Shown here in pieces: positions 1 to 6,139 of a DNA stretch of 6,370 nucleotides (positions are counted from its first letter, which is position 1; every line of letters begins with the position of its first letter). Position numbers and translations under genes: made by a program. The notes under the pieces are model-generated. The model made no database searches. It had not been told where the DNA came from and saw nothing but the letters and a program-made list of their open reading frames with translations. Origin of the DNA: an uncultured Oscillospiraceae bacterium (GTDB lineage Bacteria; Bacillota; Clostridia; Oscillospirales; Acutalibacteraceae); assembly GCA_900553525.1 (NCBI GenBank), contig USDZ01000104.1:1-6370 (forward strand). Reading direction: 5' to 3'.

Positions 1-2484
1 GATGTCCGCTTCGGCCAGAACCTTTAGGGTCACATCTTTTCTGTCTACCGTATCGTCGGTGATAAACAGGCCGCTAGCGCCGGTCAGCCCTCCCCCGACC
101 TTGGTCAGGTTAAACACCTTGAAAATCGGGATTCCCGGATCCATCGACGCCGCGACTTCCAAACTGTCGGGATACCAGAAATAAGAGCCTACCGCCACGT
201 CGATGGTGCTGTCGGATTGCTTGTTACCAGGGATCAGCTTGATACCCGGCATGAGGATGCTGACATTAAAGCTCCAGTATTCGTAATCCGGATCCAGGGA
301 GTTGATCTTCAGCCCCAACTCTTTTACAGGAAAGAGGAAAAATTTCTTGTTATCCGGCAGCGTCAGATTGACTTCGCCCCCAAAGCGTACATCCGACGCC
401 CCTAGCGCGACCGAGAGGGAACCGCTCAAGGGGAAAAAGCGATCCCACTTCCCGCCCAATGTTTTGACCAGCGCCTCCCGGTCTTTTTTCGTTCCGGTCA
501 CGCCGCCGGTGAGGGCGGTGACCAGGTTGTCTTCAATGGCGCCAAAATCCAATGTTTCGGCGTCTAGCTGCAAACGGTCGGCATATAGCGTGACCTTGGC
601 AGCGGCCACCTCGGTGAACCCTGGGAACTTGAAGGAGTAATCCCGCAGCTCATCGCTCAGCGCCTGGCCGTGCCCCCCGGTACCGAATTCGGTATCGGAT
701 TCGCCCACATCCATGGAAAACGTTCCATTGCGCACGATCAGGTCCCGGCCTTGGAAAATATTCTCCGCAAAGGTGCGGCCTACCATATTCTGTAGGCTGT
801 TGCCGCTTTCAGTCGTTTTTACTGCCTGCGAATAGCTCGCGTAGAGCTTACCATCTCCCTGCACCGCCCCGTTGGAACCCAGGTACAACGCCTCCCGCCC
901 CGCTTTGGAGAGATCGTCATCTGCCAGCTGGTCGTTGGGCGTGATCGTGAGTTCGGACGTGCTATAAAGGAAACCGTTGATGCTCACGTTGCCGGAAGCA
1001 GTCAGTTCGGTGCGGCTGCCGCTTTCGCTAGTCACGCCGATGTTGTCTGCCATGATGAATAGATTGCCCATCTGTACAGTGGACACCGTACCGGCGCGGA
1101 ATACGCGGAAGCCTTTATATAGAGTGTCCGCCCGTCCATCCGGCAGGCGAACCTGCACGGCATAAAGGCCGGCCGTCAGATTCCCGCGCAACTTCCCAGT
1201 CAGTTCGCCCGCATTTTTCACCTTGACATTGGTCAAGGCCACGCCGCCCACGCTAACGTTCATCCCGCTCTGGAAGCCAGAGCCACGCACAGTGACGGTC
1301 ATCCCATTCCGGATGTCGCCCTGTGCCGCGCTGCCAGGGGACAGCGCATATACAGCCAAATCGCCGTCCGAAACGGGATACACTCCCGTGCCCCCATCCT
1401 CTTCAGGGACTTCCTCCCCGGAGATCCGGTAGGCCTTCACGTCCTCCATCGAATAGTCCGGGATCCCTACCGTCAGGCTGCGGGGATCCGCCTCCGGGTT
1501 CTCCGTTATCGTATATTCGAAACAGTAATTGTTGACGATATACTGCTGGAGCAGCCGATAGATATCCGCCAGTTCGGTCGACGTTTCAGCCGCGATAAAT
1601 TTCCCGCCGGTGCTCCGGGCGATATTGCGCAGGTAGCTCGCATTCACGTCGCCCAGGCCGACGGCAAAAATAGCCACGTCCTGCCGCTCGGCCTGTTCCA
1701 GCACCTTCATCATTTCTTCTTCGCTGTTGTTATCCTGCCCGTCGGTGAGCAGGATGATCGCCCGCGTTCCCCCGGCGCCGTCCAGTTCGTTCAGCGCCGT
1801 TCGGATAGCCCCCGAAATGTTGGTGCCGCCCACCGCGGACAGACGGCGGATGCCGCTCACCAGCGTGGCCGAAGAGTTGGTCAGGGGGACCGTTACCGAC
1901 GCGGAGTCCGCATACGGGATCAGCGCCATGCGCTGGGTTTCGCCGTCCATGTTTTCGGCACAGGTTTCCGCCGCCAGCTTGGCGTTTTCCAAAGGGGAAC
2001 CCGACATACTGCCGCTCTGGTCCATGACCAGCGCAATGGAAACTTTTTTTGCCTCTTCGTCCTGGATCAGTTCAAAATCCTGGATTTGATACTGCGTATC
2101 AAACAGTTCAAAATCGGATTTGGCAAAGTCGTCTGCCGCGCCGAACGTTTTGTCCTTTTCCCCGCTTATGTTCACATAGGCGCGGATGGTTGGATAATTT
2201 TCAGTATCCACCTTTCCAATAAGGATGGACAGACGGTCGTATTTGAGGGTGGACACGACGAAATTCGCCATGGTCCCGTTGACCGTTTCCCCCGACGAGG
2301 TCACGACGTCCTGGCTTTGGGTACGCACCAGTCGCTGCACCGCCGCTGTAAGGGCGGGGTCACTTTCTCCCGCCTCGGTGGTATTGTAAGCTCCCACAAC
2401 TTCTTGCAAAGGCTCCAGGATGGGGGAATCCGGCCTCAACGTGCCGGCGTTGTCCACCACGTTCCATATGTAGCCCTTGGCGCG
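1..2484 (-). pseudogene. C-terminal part of the same gene: TPR remainder, vWA domain, IPT/TIG-like domain, beta-rich tail (runs off window)
   Basis: I checked all 828 codons from 2484 to 1 and found no stop. They are in the same frame as the upstream 462 codons, so gene and domain order continue across the TAG. The first residues (RAKGYIWNVVDNAG) complete the TPR begun upstream. Counting through the TAG, the vWA domain spans about 605-780 with an intact MIDAS: D618-x-S620-x-S622 in MDQSGSM, T684 in GGTN, D711 in LTDGQD. A domain at about 835-921 (TVTVRGSGFQSGMNVSVGG and following) resembles IPT/TIG Ig-like folds. Beyond it is a Gly/Ser/Thr-rich beta-strand tail I cannot assign, still open at position 1. 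There is no ribosome binding site or signal sequence after the TAG. If translation ends there, this half is not made or would not be exported. It is called pseudogene on that basis; suppression or readthrough of TAG would make it a functional single protein. Confidence 0.75.
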
Positions 2485-2487
2485 CTA
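2485..2487 (-). other. In-frame amber codon inside a TPR motif
   Basis: The minus strand reads GGT GAA CGG TAG CGC GCC AAG. Flanking protein is LYLAAGER-(TAG)-RAKGYIW. In TPR numbering the Gly is position 15 and the Ala after the stop is position 20, exactly the canonical spacing, so the TAG occupies variable position 18 on the helix-turn-helix surface. CAG, AAG or GAG is one substitution away from TAG. The base after the stop is C, a context generally associated with weaker termination. A nonsense mutation, a consensus error in assembly, and recoded or suppressed amber are all possible; the sequence alone cannot decide. Confidence 0.9.
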
Positions 2488-3873
2488 CCGTTCACCCGCC
2501 GCCAGATACAGCTTGGCGATCTGTAGATCCAGCAGCCCGCTCTTATCCCCGGTCAGGGGTTTTTTGGCGATTAGGTAATTTACAGCCCGGTCAATATCGA
2601 GCAGGGACGCCTGCTGGCGCAGGTCTTCCGCGTCGTTCATCAACTGGTCGTACCGCTCCTGCTGGGACGGAAGTTCCGTATTCAGCCCATTTGCCTGCTC
2701 TTCCTTATCTTCCGCCCGCTCCAAGAGCTTTTGGGCCTCGCTGTCCAGTGAGGCATCGCTGCTGCTGTGGCCATTTTTTACCTGCTGGGCGATCAGATCC
2801 GTATACACGACCAGATGGCTTTCGCTGCTGTCTAGGCCGACCAGCTTCTGGGCCAACAGGCGGGCCTGCTCGTAATCGTTCTGTCGGGCATAATATTTGA
2901 TAGCCACCAGTAGGACATCTTCATCGTTGGGATACAGGGAAAGCAGTTCCTCCACCGTGGCGGGATCTAGTTCGCTGAGGTCATTGAGCGTCATCGCCTT
3001 ATCCAGGCGATAAAGTTCCTCCGTTTTTTCCCCCATCGCCTCGGCAGCGCCTCTCTGGTCGCAGATCTCGCGTACCAGTTGATCCATGCGTTCCTGCCGC
3101 TCTGCTTCGGTGACAGCCGTCGGGGACTCCTCCCCTTCGCCGGCCAGAGGTAGATCGGCCGCTGTCCCCGTCATCTTCCCGGTTTCCGGATCAATGGTAA
3201 GGCCCAAAACGCCGGCGGACAGGAAGCGCATCTCCTGCACTAGGGCGGTGGTGGACTCGTCCAGATCTCCCTCCCGCAGGAGCCGGTCCGCTTCAAAGTA
3301 AGCAGACAGGTATTCCCGGTCTGCGGCATCCGCCAACAGGGTAAGGATCTCCCTGTCCTTTTCCGGGCAGAGCTGTGCCTTCTCACGGGCTACTTCACCG
3401 TGCCCGTCCAGAAGGTATCGGTAAGCAAAGTCCAGATTTAGCCGCCAGGCACCCGTATCTACCAGGGAAAGCACCGTGCCAGTCCCGGCGCAAAGCAGTC
3501 CGGAGGTGACCAAGGTCAGCACGCACCAATGCCCGATGCTGCGCGTGATGTGCAACAGCCGGTGTCCTAGGAGATCAACCGCTAGGAACACGGCGAACAA
3601 AGCGCACAGCGTCAATAAGGGCAGCAACGGCAGGCCGTTCATGCGGCCTCTCCCGACCAATATCAGGCAGACAGCGGCCAAGACGGCCACCGCACCCACG
3701 ATGAGAGGCTCTACTATGCGGCGTCGTTTTTTCGCCGGCGCCGGCGGTGGAGATATCCCCATGTCCGGCGCCGAGGGCTCCCCTGCTTCCGTCACGGCCG
3801 CCGGCAGCACTTGCCCGCAGTGCGGACAAACATTGCCGGACGGCACCGATCCTCCACATCGAAAACACGTCAC
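2485..3873 (-). CDS. N-terminal part of a zinc-ribbon, three-TM, TPR protein (upstream half of an amber-split vWA gene)
   Basis: This 462-codon frame ends at TAG 2487-2485. I prefer the GTG at 3873: AAGAGGAG (3889-3882) lies 8 nt before it, whereas the GTG three codons earlier overlaps that site. Residues 3-19 form a CxxC-x9-CxxC zinc ribbon, followed by a Pro/Ala linker and a KKRRR patch. Three hydrophobic helices follow (about 54-74, 81-102, 115-138), which would leave the ribbon in the cytoplasm and the rest outside. The exterior part is charged and helical, with a clear TPR at about 318-351 (ending near YYARQNDYEQARLL), a Ser/Glu-rich coiled-coil-like stretch (about 375-425), and the first half of another TPR (LQIAKLYLAAGER) that stops at the TAG. 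The frame continues open beyond it, so this is most likely the front part of one long gene rather than a complete protein. The role is unknown; a surface-exposed scaffold or adhesin-like function is inference. Confidence 0.8.
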   Translation of the reverse strand: MTCFRCGGSVPSGNVCPHCGQVLPAAVTEAGEPSAPDMGISPPPAPAKKRRRIVEPLIVGAVAVLAAVCLILVGRGRMNGLPLLPLLTLCALFAVFLAVDLLGHRLLHITRSIGHWCVLTLVTSGLLCAGTGTVLSLVDTGAWRLNLDFAYRYLLDGHGEVAREKAQLCPEKDREILTLLADAADREYLSAYFEADRLLREGDLDESTTALVQEMRFLSAGVLGLTIDPETGKMTGTAADLPLAGEGEESPTAVTEAERQERMDQLVREICDQRGAAEAMGEKTEELYRLDKAMTLNDLSELDPATVEELLSLYPNDEDVLLVAIKYYARQNDYEQARLLAQKLVGLDSSESHLVVYTDLIAQQVKNGHSSSDASLDSEAQKLLERAEDKEEQANGLNTELPSQQERYDQLMNDAEDLRQQASLLDIDRAVNYLIAKKPLTGDKSGLLDLQIAKLYLAAGER

Positions 3874-3881
3874 GATTCCCA

Positions 3882-3889
3882 CTCCTCTT
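3882..3889 (-). promoter_or_regulatory. Ribosome binding site choosing the GTG at 3873
   Basis: AAGAGGAG is 8 nt upstream of GTG 3873-3871, ideal spacing. The alternative in-frame GTG at 3882-3880 shares bases with this site and could not use it, so the longer 465-residue reading is unlikely. Confidence 0.65.
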
Positions 3890-4025
3890 CCCGCTTACTG
3901 TTCAAAAGGAAAACATCCGCTATTTTGCCCGGATGATCCCGTTTCTTGTAGAAGCGGCCAAACTGAAAAATCTCCTTTATCGGTATTTCCTATTAAAAGA
4001 GAACACATACTGGCTTTCTGGTTAC
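3890..4025 (-). other. Leader region of the zinc-ribbon/vWA gene, no gene supported
   Basis: Between the candidate -10 box and the ribosome binding site of the vWA gene I see AT-rich, non-coding-looking sequence. It contains an isolated AAAGGAG (3978-3972) followed 10 nt later by a TTG that opens only 13 codons to a TAG at 3922-3920. I do not recognise a riboswitch or terminator here. Confidence 0.4.
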
Positions 4026-4054
4026 AGTATAGCACACGCTTCTTCCAGATCCAA
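4026..4054 (-). promoter_or_regulatory. Candidate sigma-A promoter of the zinc-ribbon/vWA gene
   Basis: On the minus strand the -10 hexamer is TATACT (4031-4026), five of six consensus bases, with TTGGAT (4054-4049) as a weak -35 at a 17-bp spacer. Transcription would start near 4019, giving a leader of about 146 nt before GTG 3873. It lies just downstream of the ABC remnant, so the vWA gene appears to have its own promoter and does not depend on the damaged genes before it. Confidence 0.5.
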
Positions 4055-4096
4055 CGTCGCACATCAACTTTTTTCAATATTTTGAGCCGTTGGAAA

Positions 4097-4278
4097 GATA
4101 ACAAGATCGCCCGATGCGTATTGAGCCAGCCCTCCGATGCTGTTTAGCGGCGGCGTCTTCCCGCAGCCGGACGGGCCTAAGACGGTTCGCTTTGGCGAAA
4201 CCGCAGGTCGATGTCCTTGAGAGCTTCCCCCGTTTCACCTTCGGCGAGGTAATCCTGTTTGATGTTCTTCAGTTCCAG
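4097..4278 (-). pseudogene. Remnant of an ABC transporter ATP-binding protein N-terminus (frameshifted, 3'-truncated)
   Basis: The first frame (4278-4186) reads LELKNIKQDYLAEGETGEAL then KDIDLRFRQSE, the typical opening of an ATPase that energises export or FtsX/MacB-type permeases, and would then hit TAG at 4179-4177. Shifting frame at 4183 gives TVLGPSGCGKTPPLN followed by SIGGLAQYASGDLVI, which carries an intact Walker A (GPSGCGKT) and the segment normally following it. Against the family pattern, about 7 nt are missing at the frame break, and TPPLN stands where TTLLN is usual. The codon before the first Leu is CCG, so no ATG start is seen, although AAAGGA sits about 13 nt upstream. Similarity ends near 4097; Q-loop, signature and Walker B are absent. 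It is a dead fragment, and the closest match I recall is the clostridial fused ATPase/permease type, with the permease part gone. Confidence 0.75.
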
Positions 4279-4297
4279 CGGAGTGGCTTAATCCTTT

Positions 4298-4846
4298 CTA
4301 CCCTGGCACAATCTCTTTCCTCCCAGCTTCCAAATCCATCAGCAGCACACCGGAATTGTAATAATCGCTGTCGGTTCCCAGACGCAGGCGGTTGACGCTG
4401 TTCGCGATGTCCGTCATGCCCGTATGGGCAGCGGCGGCAAAAAGCTTCCCCTGCAAATCCATTTCCCACAGGGGGCGGAGGGGATTGATCACCAGGATAT
4501 CGGGATCCAGATACAGGATCCGTTCCAAATGCTCCGGTAGCAGATGCGGCGCCAGTAAGCGGTAATACATCTCCTGGGGATACCGCCTGGTCACCGGGGC
4601 GTCACGGAAAAATGCGGGATCCACCTTGACGGGAAACAGCGTGTATCCGGCGGCGCGGCACTGTCCGTCCACCTTTTCCAATCCTTCCGCTGGGATGCCG
4701 CTGTGCATCAGATATACTTCCATATTTTCGCCCGGGTTGTTGAGGGCAACCGATGTCAGCAGCACCTGAAGCTGGGGCAGGTAGTTTTGGTCCAGGGAAA
4801 CCAGCAGCCGGAGGGTGTCTTTATTCCCCTTATCTGCGCATTCCAA
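4298..4846 (-). pseudogene. Truncated GT8-family glycosyltransferase
   Basis: The frame gives 182 residues from a TTG at 4846 to TAG 4300-4298. RLLVSLDQNYLPQLQVLLTS near the start is the first beta strand and helix of a GT-A fold; YLDPDILV holds the DxD metal/nucleotide-sugar motif at residues 114-116; SDYYNSGVLLMDL (161-172) is the second conserved block. GT8 enzymes (LgtC/GspA type) use UDP-sugars to extend cell-surface glycans and usually run to roughly 270-330 residues. Here the protein stops just after that block, lacking the region with the DQD-type segment and the C-terminal H-x-x-G-x-x-K-P-W-type motif, and no other frame downstream supplies them. The next recognisable sequence is the ABC ATPase remnant 20 nt on, so the 3' end was probably lost in a deletion joining the two genes. 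The start is uncertain: TTG has no good ribosome binding site, and a TGA lies three codons upstream. The 17-nt overlap with the HdeD-like gene suggests translational coupling. Confidence 0.75.
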
Positions 4847-5372
4847 GGTTGCTCACCGCCAGTACCAGATGGTCAACGCCCATCAAAATCAAATAACAGC
4901 CGATAATATAGCTGACTGAGAAGAAGGAGAGCAGCGGATTAAAGATCATCACAAAGCCCATCAGCAGGCCAAGAATATTGACTACCAGAGTGAAATAGTA
5001 ATACCCCGTTCCTGCCGTCATCCGAATAATGGGAAGGTGGGTTAGACGGGAAATGCAGTGTGTAATAAACCAAAGCGGGAAGAGAATCACCATTGCCCAT
5101 TTGCCGGCGCCTGGATTGAACAGCAGCAAAACACCGGCAAGGATGCTTAAAATCCCCGTTACAAGGGATATTGCTGGGCCGAAGCCGGTGTGCCGCTCGA
5201 TTTTCACATAGAATACGATATCGGCAATACCGGTGACCACCGCTAGAATCCCATAGACAAAGACAATCCCTGTCAAGGCGCTGGATGGCCGTGCAAAGGT
5301 GAAAATTCCCAATACAATTAAAATAATCCCTATAATTAGTTCTCCCCATCCAAATGCAGACCTTCTTTTCAT
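4830..5372 (-). CDS. HdeD/DUF308-family six-helix membrane protein
   Basis: 180 residues starting at ATG 5372 with AAGGAGG (5386-5380) 7 nt upstream, ending at TAA 4832-4830. Six hydrophobic helices are visible at about 12-29, 32-56, 68-87, 91-112, 123-145 and 150-172, with short charged loops and an MKRR start. The same pattern G-x-x-x-I-x-x-G-x-x-x-x-F-x-P recurs three times (15-29, 73-87, 132-146), each closing a hairpin; this internal repetition is the hallmark of DUF308/HdeD proteins. HdeD itself is an acid-resistance membrane protein of enterobacteria, but the biochemical role of Gram-positive relatives is unknown, so only the fold class should be taken from the name. It is the first gene of the minus-strand unit, intact, and overlaps the start of the truncated glycosyltransferase. 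Confidence 0.85.
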   Translation of the reverse strand: MKRRSAFGWGELIIGIILIVLGIFTFARPSSALTGIVFVYGILAVVTGIADIVFYVKIERHTGFGPAISLVTGILSILAGVLLLFNPGAGKWAMVILFPLWFITHCISRLTHLPIIRMTAGTGYYYFTLVVNILGLLMGFVMIFNPLLSFFSVSYIIGCYLILMGVDHLVLAVSNLGMRR

Positions 5373-5400
5373 GGAAACGCCTCCTTAAAATTGCTGTACG

Positions 5401-5428
5401 ATTTTATTTTATTGTTCATACAGAGCAA
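5401..5428 (-). promoter_or_regulatory. Weak candidate promoter of the HdeD-like gene
   Basis: On the minus strand TAAAAT (5406-5401) is a good -10; TTGCTC (5428-5423) at a 16-bp spacer is only a partial -35. A TCTGTATG motif falls in the spacer, where a repressor could act. Start of transcription would be near 5395, about 23 nt before the ATG. Confidence 0.35.
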
Positions 5429-5430
5429 AG

Positions 5431-5457
5431 CATATTAGCGCATAATTTTGCAATATG
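5431..5457. repeat. Small inverted repeat CATATT / AATATG
   Basis: CATATT (5431-5436) pairs with AATATG (5452-5457); a further GC/GC pair forms if the A at 5437 is bulged, leaving a 10-nt loop. It is AT-rich, has no flanking T-run, and sits upstream of the HdeD-like promoter, so it is not a terminator. It may be a protein-binding palindrome or chance. Confidence 0.4.
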
Positions 5458-5569
5458 GGCGGTATTTTGTTCTGTATGATTCTAGATATAGGATAGCAGA
5501 TTCATCGAAAAAGCAACACTTGCAATTTCCCGTTTTTGTCTTTACAGAACCGCCGAAGGGTAAAAAAGA

Positions 5570-5597
5570 TTGACACTTCGACAATTCTGTCTATACA
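5570..5597 (+). promoter_or_regulatory. Sigma-A-type promoter of the ftsH unit
   Basis: Perfect -35 TTGACA (5570-5575), 16-bp spacer, -10 TATACA (5592-5597). Transcription would begin near 5604, giving a leader of roughly 80 nt to the ATG at 5687. It is the best promoter in the window, and the -10 is embedded in a TCTGT/ACAGA palindrome. Confidence 0.65.
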
Positions 5598-5599
5598 GA
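5586..5599. promoter_or_regulatory. Operator-like palindrome over the ftsH-unit -10 box
   Basis: TCTGT-CTAT-ACAGA is a 5+4+5 palindrome covering the -10. Its core GTCTATAC fits the GT-N-TA-N-AC pattern described for HutC-type GntR regulators; that assignment is inference. Related sites are at 5416-5424 (TCATACAGA), 5471-5478 (TCTGTATG) and 5541-5548 (TTTACAGA), with cores departing by one or more bases. Placement over a -10 predicts repression. Confidence 0.45.
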
Positions 5600-5635
5600 T
5601 TCCGAAAATTGCAAGTGGCGGGTTTTCATATGGTC

Positions 5636-5644
5636 TGGTATAAC
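5636..5644 (+). promoter_or_regulatory. Possible second, extended -10 promoter for the ftsH unit
   Basis: TGGTATAAC contains TG one base before TATAAC, the extended -10 arrangement. No -35 is recognisable at the right distance, so this is weak; it would give a leader of about 36 nt. Confidence 0.2.
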
Positions 5645-5686
5645 TGAAGACACAGGATATACGACACCGGGAAAGGAGTCTTGACT

Positions 5687-6139
5687 ATGAAATTAAACGA
5701 AGGGATGTTTGCCATCAAGCTGTATGAGCTGGAGCAGCAATACGGGCGTATGCAGAGCCGACTTCGACTCTGCCAGCAGGAAGACCACCCCAAAATTCAG
5801 CAGGAATTGCAAAAAGCGACAGATGAGTATAAAGAAAACGAACTTCTGTTACAGAAGAACGTAGAAGGCAGCCGTTCTCAGGCGGTGGCGGCACTGGCCG
5901 GCGCTCAGCTGGAATATTACAAGACCGTCCGAAAAATTCTGGAGCAGGAGCTTCCGGAGTATCTGCACTGTGAAACCAGTACGTCACCGGAAGACCGCAC
6001 CGAAGCTACAGCTCTTTATGCGGAATATGCCATTGATTTTGCCGTCCAGTCCACACGCTACGCATTGATTGCGGCGTTAAAGGCCCTTGACCTGCAAATG
6101 AGTTGGGAAGAACAAAAGGAGGAAGTTCACGATGAATGA
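5687..6139 (+). CDS. 150-aa helical protein of unknown function, coupled to ftsH
   Basis: ATG 5687 is preceded by AAAGGAG (5672-5678) at 8 nt; the in-frame TTG at 5681 is too close to that site to be the start. The 150-residue product has no signal peptide or membrane segment, so it is probably cytoplasmic. Residues about 1-60 are rich in Glu, Gln, Lys and Leu with heptad-like spacing (KLYELEQQYGRMQSRLRL), suggesting a coiled coil. The middle (60-100) is an Ala/Leu helix, and the C-terminal third is another amphipathic helix rich in Tyr, Ala and Leu ending in an acidic tail (EEQKEEVHDE). I recognise no catalytic motif or named family. Its stop TGA (6137-6139) lies inside ftsH, an 8-nt overlap, and the ftsH ribosome binding site lies within its last codons, so the two are co-translated. 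A role connected with the protease, such as adaptor or assembly factor, is a guess from position only. Confidence 0.85.
   Translation: MKLNEGMFAIKLYELEQQYGRMQSRLRLCQQEDHPKIQQELQKATDEYKENELLLQKNVEGSRSQAVAALAGAQLEYYKTVRKILEQELPEYLHCETSTSPEDRTEATALYAEYAIDFAVQSTRYALIAALKALDLQMSWEEQKEEVHDE

Larger units (their letters stand above)
5517..5617. repeat. 101-bp imperfect palindrome spanning the ftsH-unit promoter
   Basis: The arms are 5517-5558 and 5576-5617 around a 17-bp centre. The outer 12 bp (CACTTGCAATTT and its complement at 5606-5617) are perfect, ACAGA recurs at the same offset (5544-5548 and, inverted, 5586-5590), and CGAAG closes both arms. By hand count 31 of 42 positions match without gaps. 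A further GAAAA match at constant offset (5507-5511 and 5623-5627, inverted) suggests arms of up to 52 bp. The promoter -35 lies in the centre and the -10 in the right arm. Possible readings: paired operators, a degenerated miniature inverted-repeat element, or a cruciform. No target-site duplication is visible. Confidence 0.65.
5373..5686. other. Divergent intergenic region between the HdeD-like gene and the ftsH unit
   Basis: A 314-bp, AT-rich, gene-free stretch separating two outward-reading transcription units. It contains a candidate promoter for each side, four TCTGT/ACAGA-bearing sites, three TTGCAAT words (5448-5454, 5520-5526, and inverted at 5608-5614), a small hairpin (5431-5457), and the 101-bp imperfect palindrome. 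No ORF in it looks coding. Confidence 0.8.

Noticed and set aside
2440..2484. A separate start for the vWA half directly after the TAG
   Set aside because: In-frame GTG codons at 2460-2455 have no properly spaced ribosome binding site, and starting there would cut a TPR in half and give no export signal.
217..2526. Plus-strand open frames opposite the vWA gene, including those at 302-640, 1727-2089 and 2086-2526
   Set aside because: They lack ribosome binding sites and have Arg/Ser/Pro-rich low-complexity translations typical of the complement of a GC-rich gene. The minus-strand frame carries recognisable domains throughout.
3920..3961. A possible 13-residue leader peptide on the minus strand (TTG after AAAGGAG with a 10-nt gap)
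   Set aside because: A non-ATG start, a short length, no runs of regulatory codons and no attenuator hairpin; chance is likely.
3895..4104. A 69-codon minus-strand frame before the vWA gene
   Set aside because: It runs through the candidate promoter and leader, has no recognisable motif, and its start has no ribosome binding site.
3476..4147. A 223-codon plus-strand frame
   Set aside because: It crosses the start, leader and promoter of the vWA gene and the ABC remnant, has no domain or ribosome binding site, and is antisense to better supported features.
4939..5349. A 136-codon minus-strand frame inside the HdeD-like gene
   Set aside because: It is an out-of-frame shadow of a gene with six well-formed membrane helices.
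5431..5457. Rho-independent terminator
   Set aside because: The stem is AT-rich and no T-run follows on either strand; it also lies upstream of both genes.
5517..5617. Insertion sequence or transposon ends
   Set aside because: The inverted arms exist, but there is no transposase gene, no target-site duplication, and the unit is only 101 bp with a working-looking promoter inside; kept as a palindrome instead.
5715..5987. A 90-codon minus-strand frame opposite the 150-aa protein
   Set aside because: It is Pro/Ala/Arg-rich, has no ribosome binding site, and is antisense to a gene with a good one.
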